Positions 9,621 to 21,400 of a stretch of DNA of 64,000 nucleotides are shown piece after piece. The notes beneath the pieces were generated by a model that made no database searches, was not told the origin of the DNA, and worked only from the letters and a program-made list of their open reading frames with translations. The stretch is from assembly GCA_033557465.1 (NCBI GenBank), contig CM066031.1:1230305312-1230369311 (forward strand), given 5' to 3'. Position 1 is the stretch's first letter, and each line of letters starts with the position of its first letter. Source of the DNA: Ichthyophis bannanicus. Its lineage: Eukaryota > Chordata > Amphibia > Gymnophiona > Ichthyophiidae. The position numbers were made by a program, and so were the translations under genes.

Positions 9621-12438
9621 ATGGGTGAAGAAAGCCCCCAGGTAAGTGAAAGCCCCCAGGTATGTGATACATTAAATACCTTTATGGAAATGGGTAACAG
9701 GGGTAACATATTGAAAGCAGTGTGTATTAATGCTCGTAGTATGGGAAATAAGATCCCTGAAGTTGAAGCTTTGGTGGGAGTGGCTGACTTGGATTTAGTG
9801 GCAGTTACAGAAACCTGGCTTACAGAAAACCACGACTGGGATGTAACTATACCTGGCTATACTTTATTCAGAAAGGACAGGGTAGGAAGAAGGGGAGGAG
9901 GAGTGGCACTATATGTAAAAACTACTATTAAGGCTCTGGAATTACAGAGCTTAAAAGGGAGAGAGGAGGCATTGTGGGTTAAACTAGAAAGAGGGAAAGA
10001 GAAATCTATTTGCATTGGTGTGATATACAGACCTCCCTCACAAGAGGAAGAGGTGGACAGAGAGTTAATTGAAGACATACGCAGCATTGCTAGGAAAGGG
10101 GAATTGCTACTGATGGGAGATTTCAATATGCCAGATGTTGATTGGCACATTCCTGCTGCAGTATCATCTAGAAGTAAGGAGATCCTGGATTCTCTACAGG
10201 GAGAACTATTCAGGCAATTGGTAACAGACCCCACACGTGAAGGGGCCATACTGGACTTGGTGCTTACAAATGGTGAAAGTGTTACTGATGTTGTAGTGGG
10301 AGATCATTTTGCATCCAGTGATCACCAGATGGTGTGTTTCAGTATTAGGACTATGGCTGTTAGAATCCATTCCAAGGTGAGGATCTTAGACTTTAGGAAG
10401 ACTAACTTTGCAAAGATGGGCCAATACCTCAGGGAGTCGTTAGTGGGATGGGAACAGCTGGGGGATGTAGAGGAACAGTGGGCAAAACTGAAGGGGGGTA
10501 TTTTAAGGGCAACCAACCTTTTTGTTAAAATGGTAAATAAAGGCAAAAGAAAAAGGAGACCGCTATGGTTTTCGAAGGAAGTAGCTGAAAAAGTGAAGAA
10601 AAATAGGGAGGCCTTCATGAAATACAAGAGATCACAGAGAGAGGAAGACAGGCATCTGTATTTGGAAAAACTAAGAGAAGCTAGCAAAGTAGTCAAGAAG
10701 GCAAAGATTCACAAGGAGGAGGAAATAGCCAATGCAATAAAATGGGGGGATAAGACATTTTTTAGATATATTAGTGAGAAGAGGAAGGGCAAAAGTGGTA
10801 TTGTCAGACTCAAGGGTGCAGGGGGGGAATATGTAGAGGCTGATGAGGATAAAGCGGAATTGCTTAACAAATATTTTTGTTCTGTGTTCACAGATGAAGA
10901 ACCAGGAGCAGGACCTCAGAAAACACCCACAAATAAGAACACAAGCGAGGGACACCTTGAACAATTTTCAGAAGACTGTGTTCGTGAGAAACTAGCTCAA
11001 CTTAAAGTAGACAAAGCGATGGGACCGGATGGGATACACCCTAGAATACTGAGGGAACTTGGGGACGTTCTAGCAACTCCACTGACTGACCTTTTCAATG
11101 CCTCGTTGGAGTCAGGAGTGGTGCCAAGGGACTGGAGAGAGGCTCATGTGGTGCCTTTACACAAAAGCGGAAGTAAGGATGTGGTTGAAAACTACAGGCC
11201 GGTTAGTTTAACTTCGGTGGTGAGTAAATTATTGGAAACGCTGCTGAAAGAGAAAATAGTGAGGTTTCTGGAGTCCAGCGGATTACAGGATCCGAGGCAG
11301 CATGGATTCACCAGAGGCAGGTCTTGTCAGACAAATCTGATTGATTTCTTTGATTGGGTGACCAGGGAGATGGACCGAGGGAGAGCTCTAGATGTGGTGT
11401 ATTTAGATTTCAGTAAAGCCTTTGATACTGTTCCTCACAGGCGACTTATAAACAAACTGAGCACCCTAGGGATGGACCCTAAAGTTACTGCTTGGGTTAG
11501 AAATTGGTTGGGTGGGAGGCGACAGAAAGTACAGGTAAATGGAGCTCATTCTGAGGAGAAGGATGTTACCAGTGGTGTGCCCCAGGGATCTGTCCTTGGT
11601 CCGATTCTTTTTAACATCTTTGTTAGTGATATAGCAGAAGGGCTGTCGGGTAAGGTTTGCCTCTTTGCAGATGATACCAAAATCTGCAATAGAGTAGACA
11701 CCCAGGAAGGTGTAGATAACATGAGGAGGGATCTAGCTAAGCTTGAAGAATGGTCTAGAATTTGGCTGCAGCAATCCAAGGGAGCAATATAGTATAGGAG
11801 GTGAAGTACTTTTGTCCACTAAAGAAGAGCAGGACCTAGGCGTGGTTGTGTCTGATGATCTTAAAGTAGCTAAACAGGTAGAAAAGGCGACGGCAAAAGC
11901 TAGAAGGATGCTTGGGTGCATACGGAGAGGAATGGCTAGCAGAAAAAAGGAGGTGATAATGCCTCTGTATAAGTCTTTGGTGCGACCGCATTTGGAGTAT
12001 GGTGTGCAATTCTGGAGACCGCACCTTCAAAAGGATGTGAACAGGATGGAGTCGGTGCAGAGGGTGGCTACTAAAATGATTAGTGGGCTTCATTATAAAG
12101 CATATGAGGACAGACTTAAGGATCTTAATATGTGCACCTTAGAGGAAAGGCGGGATAGAGGTGATATGATTGAGATGTTTAAATACCTCCGTGGCATAAA
12201 TGTTCAGGGAGAGAGCCTCTTTCAATTGAAAGCAAGTTCTGCTACGAGGAGACATGGGATGAGGGTGAAGGGAGATAGATTCAGGAGTGATATGCAGAAA
12301 TATTTCTTTACGGAAAGAGTAGTGGATCAGTGGAATAGTCTGCCAGTGGAGGTGGTAGAGATGAGGACAGTAACTGAATTCAAAAAAGCTTGGGACCAAC
12401 ACAGAGGATCTCTAAAGGTAAAAAGTGGATTGTTGTAG
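9621..12438 (+). pseudogene. CR1-A ORF2 (endonuclease-reverse transcriptase), one deletion/frameshift
   Basis: The first in-frame ATG is at 9621, 11 bp after the ORF1 stop. The N-terminal third is an apurinic-type endonuclease: INARSMGNK, VAVTETWL (Glu), GVIYRPPSQ, LMGDFNMPDVDW and SSDHQMV (Asp-His). The reverse transcriptase follows with YRPVSLTSVVSK, VYLDFSKAFDTVPHRRL (motif A), SGVPQGSVLGPILFNIFVSDI (motif B) and FADDTKI (motif C). At about 11765 some 45 bp are missing compared with the antisense copy, shifting the frame. The remainder (thumb and C-terminal region ending at 12438) continues in the new frame. Product is predicted truncated. Confidence 0.9.
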
Positions 12439-12503
12439 CTGTTATGGAAGGACAGACTAGATAGGTCATGTGGTCTTTTTCTGTCATCATGTTTCTATGA
12501 TAT

Positions 12504-13665
12504 ATGTGTCTGAGGGGTAGAGTCTAATGTGCTCCCTTTGTTGAATTACCTAACCAGGGCTCCTTCAAATATAACTAATTGTTCACATTTAGCATATATC
12601 CAAATGTGGAACTATTTACTTCTATATTTTCCCTATCCAGAGGGTCGCCAGGAGTCGACGCCGACTCAACGGCACTTAGCAACAACTTTTCCCTTCCAAT
12701 CAATATCAAACAATTTTGTCTAAATCAGTAAGCTAATTGGTGAGTTCTATATAACTAAATTTCTCACTTGGGGTTGGTGAGAGTTGTCATGGGAAGGGAG
12801 GTGACTTCAAAGAGAGCTTTTCATCTTCATTGAACTCGAATGCTAGAGGGAAAAAAACATTAGCAGAAAAGCTTTGCCTAAAACAGAAAAATCCCCTCCT
12901 GCTAACAGCTACGAGAAATAAACCAATAGCCTAAGCAACAAAAAATGTTATCTAATATGATAAAAAGAGCCCCCCTTTCTTAAGAACTCCCAGACAGAGA
13001 ATTTGTACTATGACACACAGAGCTATCTTGCTTCAAAAGAGCCCCTCCAAGAATGGCAGGGCTTGCAAGATAATGCAGATGTTTATACAATACTCAACCA
13101 CCCAAGTCCTAAGCAAGCTAATTAAGACCACAGCGATGAGGGAAGGGAGCATACCTGATAGGGGGAAGGGAAATTGTCCTGGAGTAGTTCCATGCTGTGC
13201 ATTTCCTCTTCCTTACCTTTCCTCTTAGTTCATTCTCCTCCCTTTACCTCACCATAGTCCATCTCCCCTTCCCTAATCTCGTTGTCCAGTATCTTGTCTT
13301 CCCCTCTTTACCCTAACCCCCTGTGTCTAGCATCGCAGTCCTACTTCCCTTCACCTTGTCAACTGCTTCCTCCCCTTATCCATCATTTCCACCTCCACCA
13401 CCACCCAACTCTTCCTAGGCCTCCTTTCAGCACCAAAAAATAGTGTGCAAGACATGTAGCCTTTGATCACATGCACACTCAAGGCCTGCCTCATCCAGCC
13501 CCCTTGCAGGCCACATTTGTTTTGGAAGGGGCGGAATACTGCAGGCCTTGGGTGCACACCGGTTCTTAAAGGTCCATGCCACACTGACAGCTTTTATGTG
13601 CTGCGATTCTGCTGTGGTAGCATTGCCCTGCCTGCCATCTTAATACTGCCACCCTAAACAGGCAC
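12504..13665. other. Unassigned sequence
   Basis: No convincing gene or full element was recognised here. The stretch contains a 15-bp match to the CR1 5' unit (12549-12563) and an RTE 3'-tail fragment (12640-12687). The rest is A/T-rich until 13150 and then C/T-rich on the plus strand (13190-13440). Only short frames without recognisable domains occur. Confidence 0.5.
12640..12687 (+). mobile_element. RTE/BovB 3'-end fragment
   Basis: This short segment ends in 'gcacttagcaacaac'. It is the reverse-complement counterpart of the left end of the RTE element at 2745 (GTT tail, then the 'gagtcg...gactc' motif and 'tggcgaccct'). About 48 bp of the extreme 3' end is present, consistent with a severely 5'-truncated insertion in plus orientation. 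Confidence 0.7.
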
Positions 13666-13668
13666 TTA

Positions 13669-13791
13669 GGGGCTTGTTTACAAAGCCGCGGTAGCGGTTC
13701 GTGATCGTTATCGGAGCCGCGGCCCCATTGTGGGGACCACGGCTCCGATAACGATCGCGAACCACTACCGCGGCTTTGTAAACAAGCCCCT
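13669..13791. mobile_element. Short inverted-repeat MITE, PIF/Harbinger-like
   Basis: The 123-bp segment folds almost completely on itself. It starts 'ggggcttgtttacaaagccg', ends with the complement of that sequence, and has arms of about 58 bp around a loop at about 13725-13735. Direct TTA triplets flank it (13666-13668 and 13792-13794). A TWA target duplication and G-rich termini are typical of PIF/Harbinger MITEs. A few mismatches in the arms show modest age. It encodes nothing and would depend on a transposase elsewhere. A fold-back element of another superfamily with a 3-bp duplication is the alternative. Confidence 0.7.
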
Positions 13792-14119
13792 TAGTCTGCT
13801 TAGAGGCAAGGCAAGCCCTGCTCTGTCTGGTGAAATTATATGATACCTAATTCATAAGTAAAGCTTTTTGAGAGGGGGATTTTGATTTATAATTTTTGGT
13901 ATCAACCATCTAACCCCTGTGGAGAATATTTGTTTATCTTTATGGAACAGACATAAAATGATACCTTTTTGTTACTTTGGCATAGGCTTCCTCTTATAAA
14001 ATTAGCCCCAATATATGTGATGCTTTTAATTGTAACTCATTTCAAGGGTTTCTGTGCTTTAAAATCAAATGTAATTAAATAAATATGAGACTATCCTCTG
14101 TAAGCAACTTTCAGTGCTC

Positions 14120-15090
14120 TAACGCAGATGGTATTCTTTAGCTCCTATCTAACAATGGTGGTGAATGCTGATGTAAACAGCTATGGCACTGGAGGGGACC
14201 TGTTGCAGAAACACAGCAACAGCATCTTCATATCATTAGCATTCTGTTCTTGCACTTTTGCAAAAGCACAGAGGAGATGCGCCCAAAGACAAAACAAATG
14301 CTTGGCCAGATCATGGACATCTGAAAGATTGTATCTGTGTCTTTCAGATGTCTACAGACTGGTAACCAACCACAAGTCACTAGTTAACCTCATAAGCAGT
14401 AAAAACCAGGATAAAACATCTTTACTTGTCTCAAATCACTCATCCAACTGATACAGTTCAGCCCAGGGGCAGATTTTATGCCCAAGAAGAGCTTTCTAGT
14501 GGCAGATGCTTTCTCTCAGCACCTTGGACAACACTCTGATCTGTGAGAACTGGGCCAGGGCTATTGAGCTAGGCCAAGGAAATTAAAGCCCACAGACCAA
14601 TAAGGAGCCTGCTGATGGCAACTTTCATTGCAGCAACTCAGATTGATGAGCAGCTTCAAGATATCCAAAAGTTCATATAAAAAGGGTGATCAGACTGTAT
14701 TCAAGATATACTAGATACAGCAAAAGAATATTATTCAGCCAGAGGGTAGCTTAGTCACTTAGATGGGATTTTGATATATGAGCACCGTGTCATAGTTCCC
14801 TAGAGACTGAAAGCTGAGAAAGGACAGATAATATATATCTTAGTCATTTAGTACTTACAAAATGCAGGGAAAAGTGCAAACAAACCATTTGGTGGACAGA
14901 CATTGAATTCCAGCTGAAAGAAAAAATGTTCTCTCTTGCCAGCATTGCATCATTTATAGGCCTAGCCAAGGTAAGGAGTCTTTCACATCAAATCCGCCCA
15001 ACCTTCCTTGTCAGAAGCTGACAGCTGACCTATTTAACATTAAGCGTAATACCTACCTAGTGATCACTGACCGTTCTAACTCCTGCACTT
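14120..15090 (+). pseudogene. Ty3/gypsy pol remnant (RNase H to integrase)
   Basis: Decayed retrotransposon polyprotein. A frame at 14128-14451 shows DVNSYGTGGDLLQKH, AQRRCAQRQNKCLA and YRLVTNHKSLVNLI, in the order and spacing of the RT-RNase H junction of Ty3/gypsy elements. The normal Asp of the TDHK-type block is replaced by Asn. Downstream pieces resemble the 'VADAFSQ' end of RNase H (about 14500-14520). Possible integrase zinc-binding and core sequence follows to about 15060, where a TDRYSN-like block is readable as VITDRSN (about 15060-15080). Multiple stops and frameshifts interrupt it. No LTRs were found, so its borders are approximate. Confidence 0.6.
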
Positions 15091-15310
15091 CCAGCCCCTA
15101 CCAATGCAGCTCTTCACTTGATGTGGATCACACAAGACTCTAGTGGAGGAGCTATATCTGTCTCTGAGCGTGTCTTGTCTTGATTGGTCTTGTCTGGGGC
15201 TATCCTAGAGAGTTGGGAGTTTACCTGCTCTGCCTCTGGGTTGGCTCAGTGCTGGGTCACTGTTTGTCTTTTCTTTTATTTTTTACAATTTTAGGTTTTT
15301 ATTTGGTACA
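15091..15310. other. Unassigned flank, possible L1 3' tail
   Basis: No gene is recognised. A T-rich segment (15272-15304) just left of the provirus could be the antisense poly(A) end of the L1 whose body resumes at 29350 on the far side of the provirus. The provirus would then sit in the L1 3' UTR. This is inference from position only. Confidence 0.35.
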
Positions 15311-15820
15311 GCACTGTGGTAGGCAAAGGCCTATGGATCCATGCTGCTTGAACTAAACAGACAGGCCTAAGCAGCTTGACCTGTAAATGAAGCCTGTGGT
15401 TAGGCCCGGAGGAATGAAAACCCCTCTGAATACTGCCACCATAGAACCGAAACTTAACTAAGCATAACCAAGCATAGCTAAGCAGAATCGAAACTTAGAA
15501 AAGATAGAAAAACTGCTTTAATTGGTACTGATAAGAATGTGAGAAGCTTCTATGGAATTAATTAACTCTGTTGAAAGAAAGGTTACAGTGCCCTGCTTTC
15601 ACACATATTCTAGCCAGCTAGTGACCTTGGAGAAGAGATGTATCAAGAGCCTAAGAACTGACCATTGTAATGAGGACTGTAAGGGGGGGAAACAGGTGCT
15701 GAGCCCAAACAAAGGTCCTCATTGGATGACTACGTAAAGGCACCAGGACCAATAGATGGGGCAAGAGGGGTTACCAGGACCAATGAAAAGTTTGCCTATG
15801 TTCAGAATGGAGAAGAAAAG

Positions 15821-15827
15821 TATAAAA
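15821..15827 (+). promoter_or_regulatory. LTR TATA box
   Basis: TATAAAA lies about 70 bp before the AATAAA signal and is conserved at the same place in the 3' LTR (29206-29212). Two 'ggaccaatg/ggaccaata' CCAAT-type words precede it at about 15746 and 15778, a usual U3 promoter arrangement. Confidence 0.75.
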
Positions 15828-15893
15828 GTTGTTGTTTTGCTAGAAACCATTGTTCAGTCATTTTGAATGTGATTCTGCTTGAGTCTTGTGCAC

Positions 15894-15899
15894 AATAAA
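15894..15899 (+). terminator. LTR polyadenylation signal
   Basis: AATAAA occurs in the R region, conserved at 29279-29284 in the 3' LTR. In the 3' copy it would direct cleavage of the genomic RNA. Confidence 0.75.
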
Positions 15900-15966
15900 T
15901 GATTTGGACCTTTTGAACAGACTCCTGATATTATTGGATTGTTTGCACTCTGCCGCTACATATTCT

Positions 15967-15984
15967 TGGTGCATTGGCCGGGAA
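15967..15984 (+). promoter_or_regulatory. Primer-binding site for tRNA-Gly
   Basis: TGGTGCATTGGCCGGGAA starts 6 bp after the 5' LTR. It is an exact 18-nt complement of the 3' end (including CCA) of vertebrate tRNA-Gly, whose acceptor side reads TTCCCGGCCAATGC. It would prime minus-strand DNA synthesis. Confidence 0.85.
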
Positions 15985-16687
15985 CGTGTGGTTAGTAGAG
16001 GGTATACGGGCTGATATACCACGACTTTCCGCCTCTATAGGTTTGGTCCTGCCGGACTCGTGCCCTCCCGACGTGGGCTCGGCTCCCAGGCGCCACCGGT
16101 CCCGTTGCATCGGAGGGAACTGGGCCAGGCCTCGGTGGGTGCTGGACCCGGTCGGAGCCAACACCTCGAACCCGTGAGGGGAGTCCGAGGTCCAACTCAT
16201 GCGCTTGCTCTGGAGCGGGGACCAGATCCGGTGAGTACAGTTTTTGGAATGTCTAGACAGATGAGTCAGAACTGCAGCTTGGAACTTGTGAACTTGTGAA
16301 TTTTGGTAAGAGAGCTTGATCACCTCTCAAGGCGGTCCAATTAACCTTGCATAGTGTATTCGCGAGGTGAACCTACCGTCTTCTTGGTACGAATTTGGTA
16401 TAGCCTAGTCAGAAGAGACAGGATTGGGCTTTTTGGGATACGTTGCTAGCATTATTGTGTGAATGAAGTGTGGTTGAGAGGTCTTGTGACACAGACCAAG
16501 TGAAAGCGGACTCCTGAGTAACGCAGTTCCTGGCCAGGTGACCGCATCCAGGTCGTAAAAAGGAGGAAGCGACCGTTGTCTTGTCTTGTTCTTTGTTTTC
16601 CTTGAATGTTTCTAGGGCCGTGAGGACCCCTTACCCACGGTCCGCCCTCCTTTTCCCTTCTGTTTGTTGTTGCGCGCACACATCGAT
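15985..16687 (+). other. Provirus leader
   Basis: About 700 bp lie between the primer site and the gag ATG. Length and position fit a leader with splice donor and packaging signals, but none could be pinned by eye. Short frames in it lack recognisable domains. Confidence 0.6.
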
Positions 16688-18460
16688 ATGGGAGGGGCGG
16701 GGTCTACTATGCACACTCCATTAGAATGTATGATTAAGTATTTTAATAAAGGATATTCAGGAGACTATGGGGTGAAAATGACTGTGTCACGATTACAAGT
16801 TCTGTGCATTAGATCCTATGTGGCCCCGAGATGGAACATTTGCCATAGGAATTATAAAGTCAATTTATCAGAAGATGCGAGTAGCGCACCCCGATCAGTT
16901 TCCCTATATAGATTCCTGGTTAAGTATTTGTGAGAGCCCGCCCCCTTGGGCCCGGCGCTGTTATGAAGAACAGTGCAGAATAATGGTAGCACTGACAGAA
17001 CAGACACAGAGGACAGGGATAGCTAAGAAGCCTATTTATGTTGATCCCGAGTCCCCGGAAGTTATAACTAGACAGCTCCCAGCTCAGCGCCCAGTAAGAG
17101 TACCACCGCGTCCCGCGGCAGGCCCCCGGACCGGCAAATTCCACCCCCTAACCCGCCAGTAGCTCAGCCAGATGATTCGCCCCCTGAAGAGGCCGATTAG
17201 CTCGAGACTGAGGAAAATCTTGAGTCAGAACATGAAGAAGAAGAATCGTCTTCCCAGTATGAGACTGACAGTGTAAAATCAGCTGTCAGTGCAGGCTCAT
17301 CTGCTGCAAGCGAGGGTTCCCAGACTAAGCGTAATTTGAGGAAGAGAGGCCCTACTAAGAAATTATTGCCACTGCGGCAGGTCCCGGGAGTGCCCGTGAG
17401 GAATGATGATAACCGGATAGTAGCGAGACCCACAAGTTTAGTTTATGTGCCTTTCTCCACTACTGATTTGTTGAATTGGAAAATGCATTATGCCTCTTAT
17501 ACTGACAAGCCCCAAGAATTAACGGAGTTAATGAATACAATTGTACAAACCCACCAGCCTACTTGGTCAGATTGCCGTCAGCTCCTGTCTACTTTATTCA
17601 CTACTGAGGAGCGGACGCGAATTAGGCAAGCAGCTGTCAATTGGCTAGCAGAAAATCCTCTAGCAGAGGGAGGGGGAGGAATAGATAATCGCCAAGCAGC
17701 ATTGAGAGAATTTCCTAATGAAGATCCTCGGTGGGATCCAAACACCGATGTAGGATCCAGAGCCCTAGCTCGGTTTCGCCAAGGCCTTTTACAAGGTCTG
17801 CGAAAGGGGGGTCAGAAAGCCATGAACCTTTCCAAGATAGCCGAAGTTATCCAGGTCGCAGATGAAAGCCCAGCAGTATTCTACGAGAGATTAACTGAAG
17901 CATACAGAATGTACACGCCCTATGACCCAGCTGCACCAGAGAGTTTGTGCATGGTAAATGCCGCTTTTGTTAGCCAGTCCCAACCAGATATTAGACGTAA
18001 ACTACAGAAATTAGATGGGTTTGCGGGCATGAACACAGCTCAGCTAATGGAAGTTGCTCAAAAGGTGTATGTGAATCGTGATACTGAAAGGCAGAAAGAA
18101 AGTGATCGTAAAATGAAGAAGAAAGCCGATCTTTTGGCTGCGGCTTTAGTCGAACGGAGAAGGGGAGGTGTCCCTAACCAAAGGAGCAGAGGCAGAGGGA
18201 GGGGCCGAGGAGATAGCCGGCCCACATTGGGCGTGAATCAATGCACCTACTGTAAGGAAGAAGGACATTGGAGGAACGCATGCCCGCAACTCGAAGACGC
18301 CTCTCACGAAGAAGGAGAGAACGCCCCTTGGGGAGAGAGGGAGAGAGGCCGACCACAGAATCGCAGAGGAACAAATCGAGTACATTTCCAACGGGAAAGA
18401 GAGGAGGCCATAGAAGGAGTTGCAACCGCAACAGGCTATGATTTAGATGAAGCAGATTAG
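16688..18460 (+). pseudogene. gag: Provirus gag (matrix, capsid, nucleocapsid), broken
   Basis: The ATG at 16688 gives an MGGAGS N-terminus, a plausible myristoylation site for the matrix protein. At about 16815 the frame shifts, and matrix sequence including WPRDGTF continues one frame away until about 17150, where a second indel returns it. An in-frame TAG at 17198-17200 lies in an acidic linker. From 17201 to 18460 the frame is clean. It contains the capsid, including a QPTWSDCRQLL stretch, then a charged helix, an arginine/glycine-rich segment and one zinc knuckle, CTYCKEEGHWRNAC (C-x2-C-x4-H-x4-C). The single knuckle is the gammaretroviral state. The frame ends at TAG 18458-18460, with pol continuing in the same frame. 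Confidence 0.9.
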
Positions 18461-21400
18461 GACAGACCGGGCTCCGAATTTGCCTTAGGTCCCCAGGAGC
18501 CTATGGTCTGCTTAAAGATAGGGGACCAATTCATGGACTTTATGGTTGATACTGGAGCAGAACATTCTGTAGTAGATAAGCAAATAGCTCCTTTGTCCAC
18601 AAGAGCAGTTACTATTATGGGAGCAACTGGTGCCAGAACCACCAAGTCTTTTCTGCAAAACCGCATATGTGAACTAGGAGGGCAGCAAATAACGCACCAA
18701 TTTCTGTACATGCCTGAGTGTCCCGTGCCACTACTGGGACGAGATATGCTAACCAAACTGCAGGCTCAAATATCCTTTACTGAGAAAGGAGAAATGCAAA
18801 TGACTATGAATTCAAAGCCTGCAGGATTAATGGTGCTTACTGTTCCCCGAGAAGAAGAGTGGAGATATTACAGCACTAAGCCAGCTCCTGATACTAATGC
18901 TAGTTTGCTAAAGAACATTATGGCTCCTCCTGGAGTATGGGCAGAAGGTAACCCACCAGGTCTAGCTAAACACATAGCCCCAGTAATTGTGACCCGTAAG
19001 CCTGGAGCAGAACCAGTACATGTTAAACAATACCCACTCCCAAGACCAGAAATTGAGGGCATTCACCGCCACTTGTTAAGGTTACTGGAGTATGGCCTTC
19101 TCAAAGTATGTCAATCACCTTGGAATACACCTCTTCTGCCAGTTAAGAAGCCTGGGACAGGTGATTACCGCCCAGTGCAAGATCTAAGGAGAGTGAATGA
19201 AGCAGTTGAAACCATACATCCAGTTGTGCCAAATCCCTATACACTCTTAGGACTGATACCTGCTGAAGCTACCCATTTTACTGTTCTGGATTTGAAAGAT
19301 GCATTCTTCTGCATACGATTAGCCCCGAGTAGCCAATTGCTGTTTGCCTTTGAATGGCAGGACCCTGTCTCAGGAAGACGGGGCCAACTTACTTGGACAC
19401 GATTGCCCCAAGGATTCAAGAACTCACCCACCATCTTTAGTGCTGCACTAAACCAAGATCTCTCAAGCTATCCTGTAACTCCTGGGAAAAGGGTGCTTCT
19501 TCAGTATGTGGATGACCTATTGGTAGCTACCACATCGGAAAGTGAATGTGTACAAACCACAAATGACCTTTTACAACTATTAGATGAAGCTGGATACAAA
19601 GTTTCTAGAGCAAAAGCACAGCTATGCCAAACAGAAGTAAAGTATTTGGGTTTCTGGCTGACCAAAGGAAGCCGACAATTAGGACCGGAAAGAAAAGAAG
19701 CCGTGTGTAGTATCCAAACCCCAACTACCAGGAAGCAAGTTAGAGCCTTTCTGGGAACAGCAGGATACTGCCGAATATGGATACCTAACTTTGCTCAGAT
19801 TGCTAAACCACTATATGAAGCCACCAAAGGAGAAGAGAAGTCGCCACTAGAGTGGGGACCCGATCAAGATGAAGCTTTTAAAACCTTGAAGGAAGCATTA
19901 ATGTCATCACCAGCACTTGAACTACCAGATGTCCAGAAGCCTTTTCATCTATTTGTACATGAAATGCAAGGGAACGCTCTAGGAATGTTAACTCAGACAT
20001 TGGGACATTGGGAGCGACCTGTAGCATACTTATCAAAACAATTGGACACTGTAGCCAAAGGATGGCCACCATGTCTGAGAGCTGTTGCAGCCACAGCATT
20101 GTTAGTGGGTGAAGCAGACAAACTCACCTTAGGACAGAACCTACGTGTTACAGTACCACACGCAGTACTTGCCCTTGTGGAACAAAAAGGAAATCATTGG
20201 TTCACCAACTCTCGAATGCTGAAATACCAGAGCATGCTATGCGAAAATCTTCGAATACAACTGGAAGTGAGCCATGCTTTCAACCCAGCCACATTGATAC
20301 CAATCAGCAAGGACCCACCAGAACATGACTGTATAGAAGTCATGGACACTGTGTTTTCAAGTCGACCTGATCTAACTGATGTGCCTTTAGAAAACCCTGA
20401 CCAGACTTACTTCGTGGATGGAAGCAGCCTCATCATCAACGGACGTCGCTGTGCCGGATATGCAGTAGTTACCTGGGAAAAAGTCATTGAATCATCAGCT
20501 CTTGCATCAGGAACATCAGCACAGAAAGCAGAATTGATAGCACTCACAAGAGCACTAGTATTAGGTGCCGGACTACAGTTGAATGTATATACAGACTCAA
20601 AATACGCTTTCACTACTTTACATGCTCATGGAGCTCTGTACAAAGAACGAGGACTCATAACCTCCGGAGGCAAATCGATTAAGTACGGCCCAGAAATATT
20701 AATGTTGTTAGATGCAGTATGGGCCCCTTTACAAGTCGCTGTCGTGCACTGCTGAGGACATCAAACAGGAAAAGGAGAAGTTGCCCAAGGAAACAGATTT
20801 GCTGATGTCTCAGCACGCAAAGCAGCCATGACAGGACAAATTTCATCACAAGCAACACCAGTACAAGCAGTATTGTTTCCTGTACCCCTTAACTTGTGGA
20901 CACCACGATATACCACGAAAGAATTGGACTATTATTGTACTATAGAAAAAGGGGTACTGAAAGATGGATGGATTGAGCTGCCACCAACAGAGGGTAGCCA
21001 ACCTCCAGGACGAATAGTAATCCCTGAATCATTGGGACCAGCCTTTGTAAAGGCTTTTCATCAAGCTACACATTATGGAAAGAATGCGATGGAAAAAGCA
21101 TTTAGACCACATTTTTGCATTGCATTGTTGGGAGCTCTGTCAGCCTCAGTAGCTCGCCAGTGTTTAACTTGTGCCAAGAATAATGCCAAGCAGGGTCCTA
21201 CACCACCACCCCGAGCTCAGTCAGGTGGTGTAACCCCTATGCACAATCTACAAGTGGACTTTACTGAAATGCCAAAAGTCAGTGGATATCGTTACTTGTT
21301 AGTTTTAGTGTGCACCTTCTCTGGGTGGGTGGAAGCTTTTCCCACCAGGACTGAAAAGGCCAGAGAAGTCACCAAGGTTTTGCTGAGGGAAATTATCCCC

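Larger units (their letters stand above)
7276..12503 (+). mobile_element. CR1-A LINE with tandem 5' units, ORFs damaged
   Basis: This CR1 retrotransposon has, in order: tandem 304-bp units, a roughly 220-bp leader (8428-8651), ORF1 (8652-9609), an 11-bp gap, ORF2 (9621-12438) and a short 3' UTR. The 3' UTR carries the 'ggacagactagatagg...tggtctttttctgtcatcatg' signature and ends in one TTTCTATG unit at about 12490-12499. CR1 elements end in such short octamer repeats rather than poly(A). Compared with the antisense copy at 23168-27296, the sequence is very similar over its whole length, but both ORFs are broken here. Confidence 0.9.
15315..15960 (+). repeat. Provirus 5' LTR
   Basis: This 646-bp LTR begins TGTGGTAGGC and ends GCCGCTACA. 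It pairs with 28701-29345. The differences are almost all transitions, four of them A here where the other LTR keeps a CpG. The U3 promoter TATA box is at 15821 and the polyadenylation signal at 15894. The U3 region contains the short repeated words 'aagcataaccaagcatagctaagca' at about 15460-15485. Confidence 0.95.

Noticed and set aside
12549..12563. 15-bp match to the CR1 5' unit just after the CR1 3' end
   Set aside because: The match is short and alone; no flanking similarity extends it, so I do not claim a unit relic.
15315..15960. G-to-A excess in the 5' LTR as editing
   Set aside because: Four of the six A-for-G differences fall at CpG sites of the other LTR, which ordinary methyl-CpG decay explains.
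16060..16323. Short frames in the provirus leader
   Set aside because: They overlap on both strands, lack domains and lie between the primer site and the gag start.
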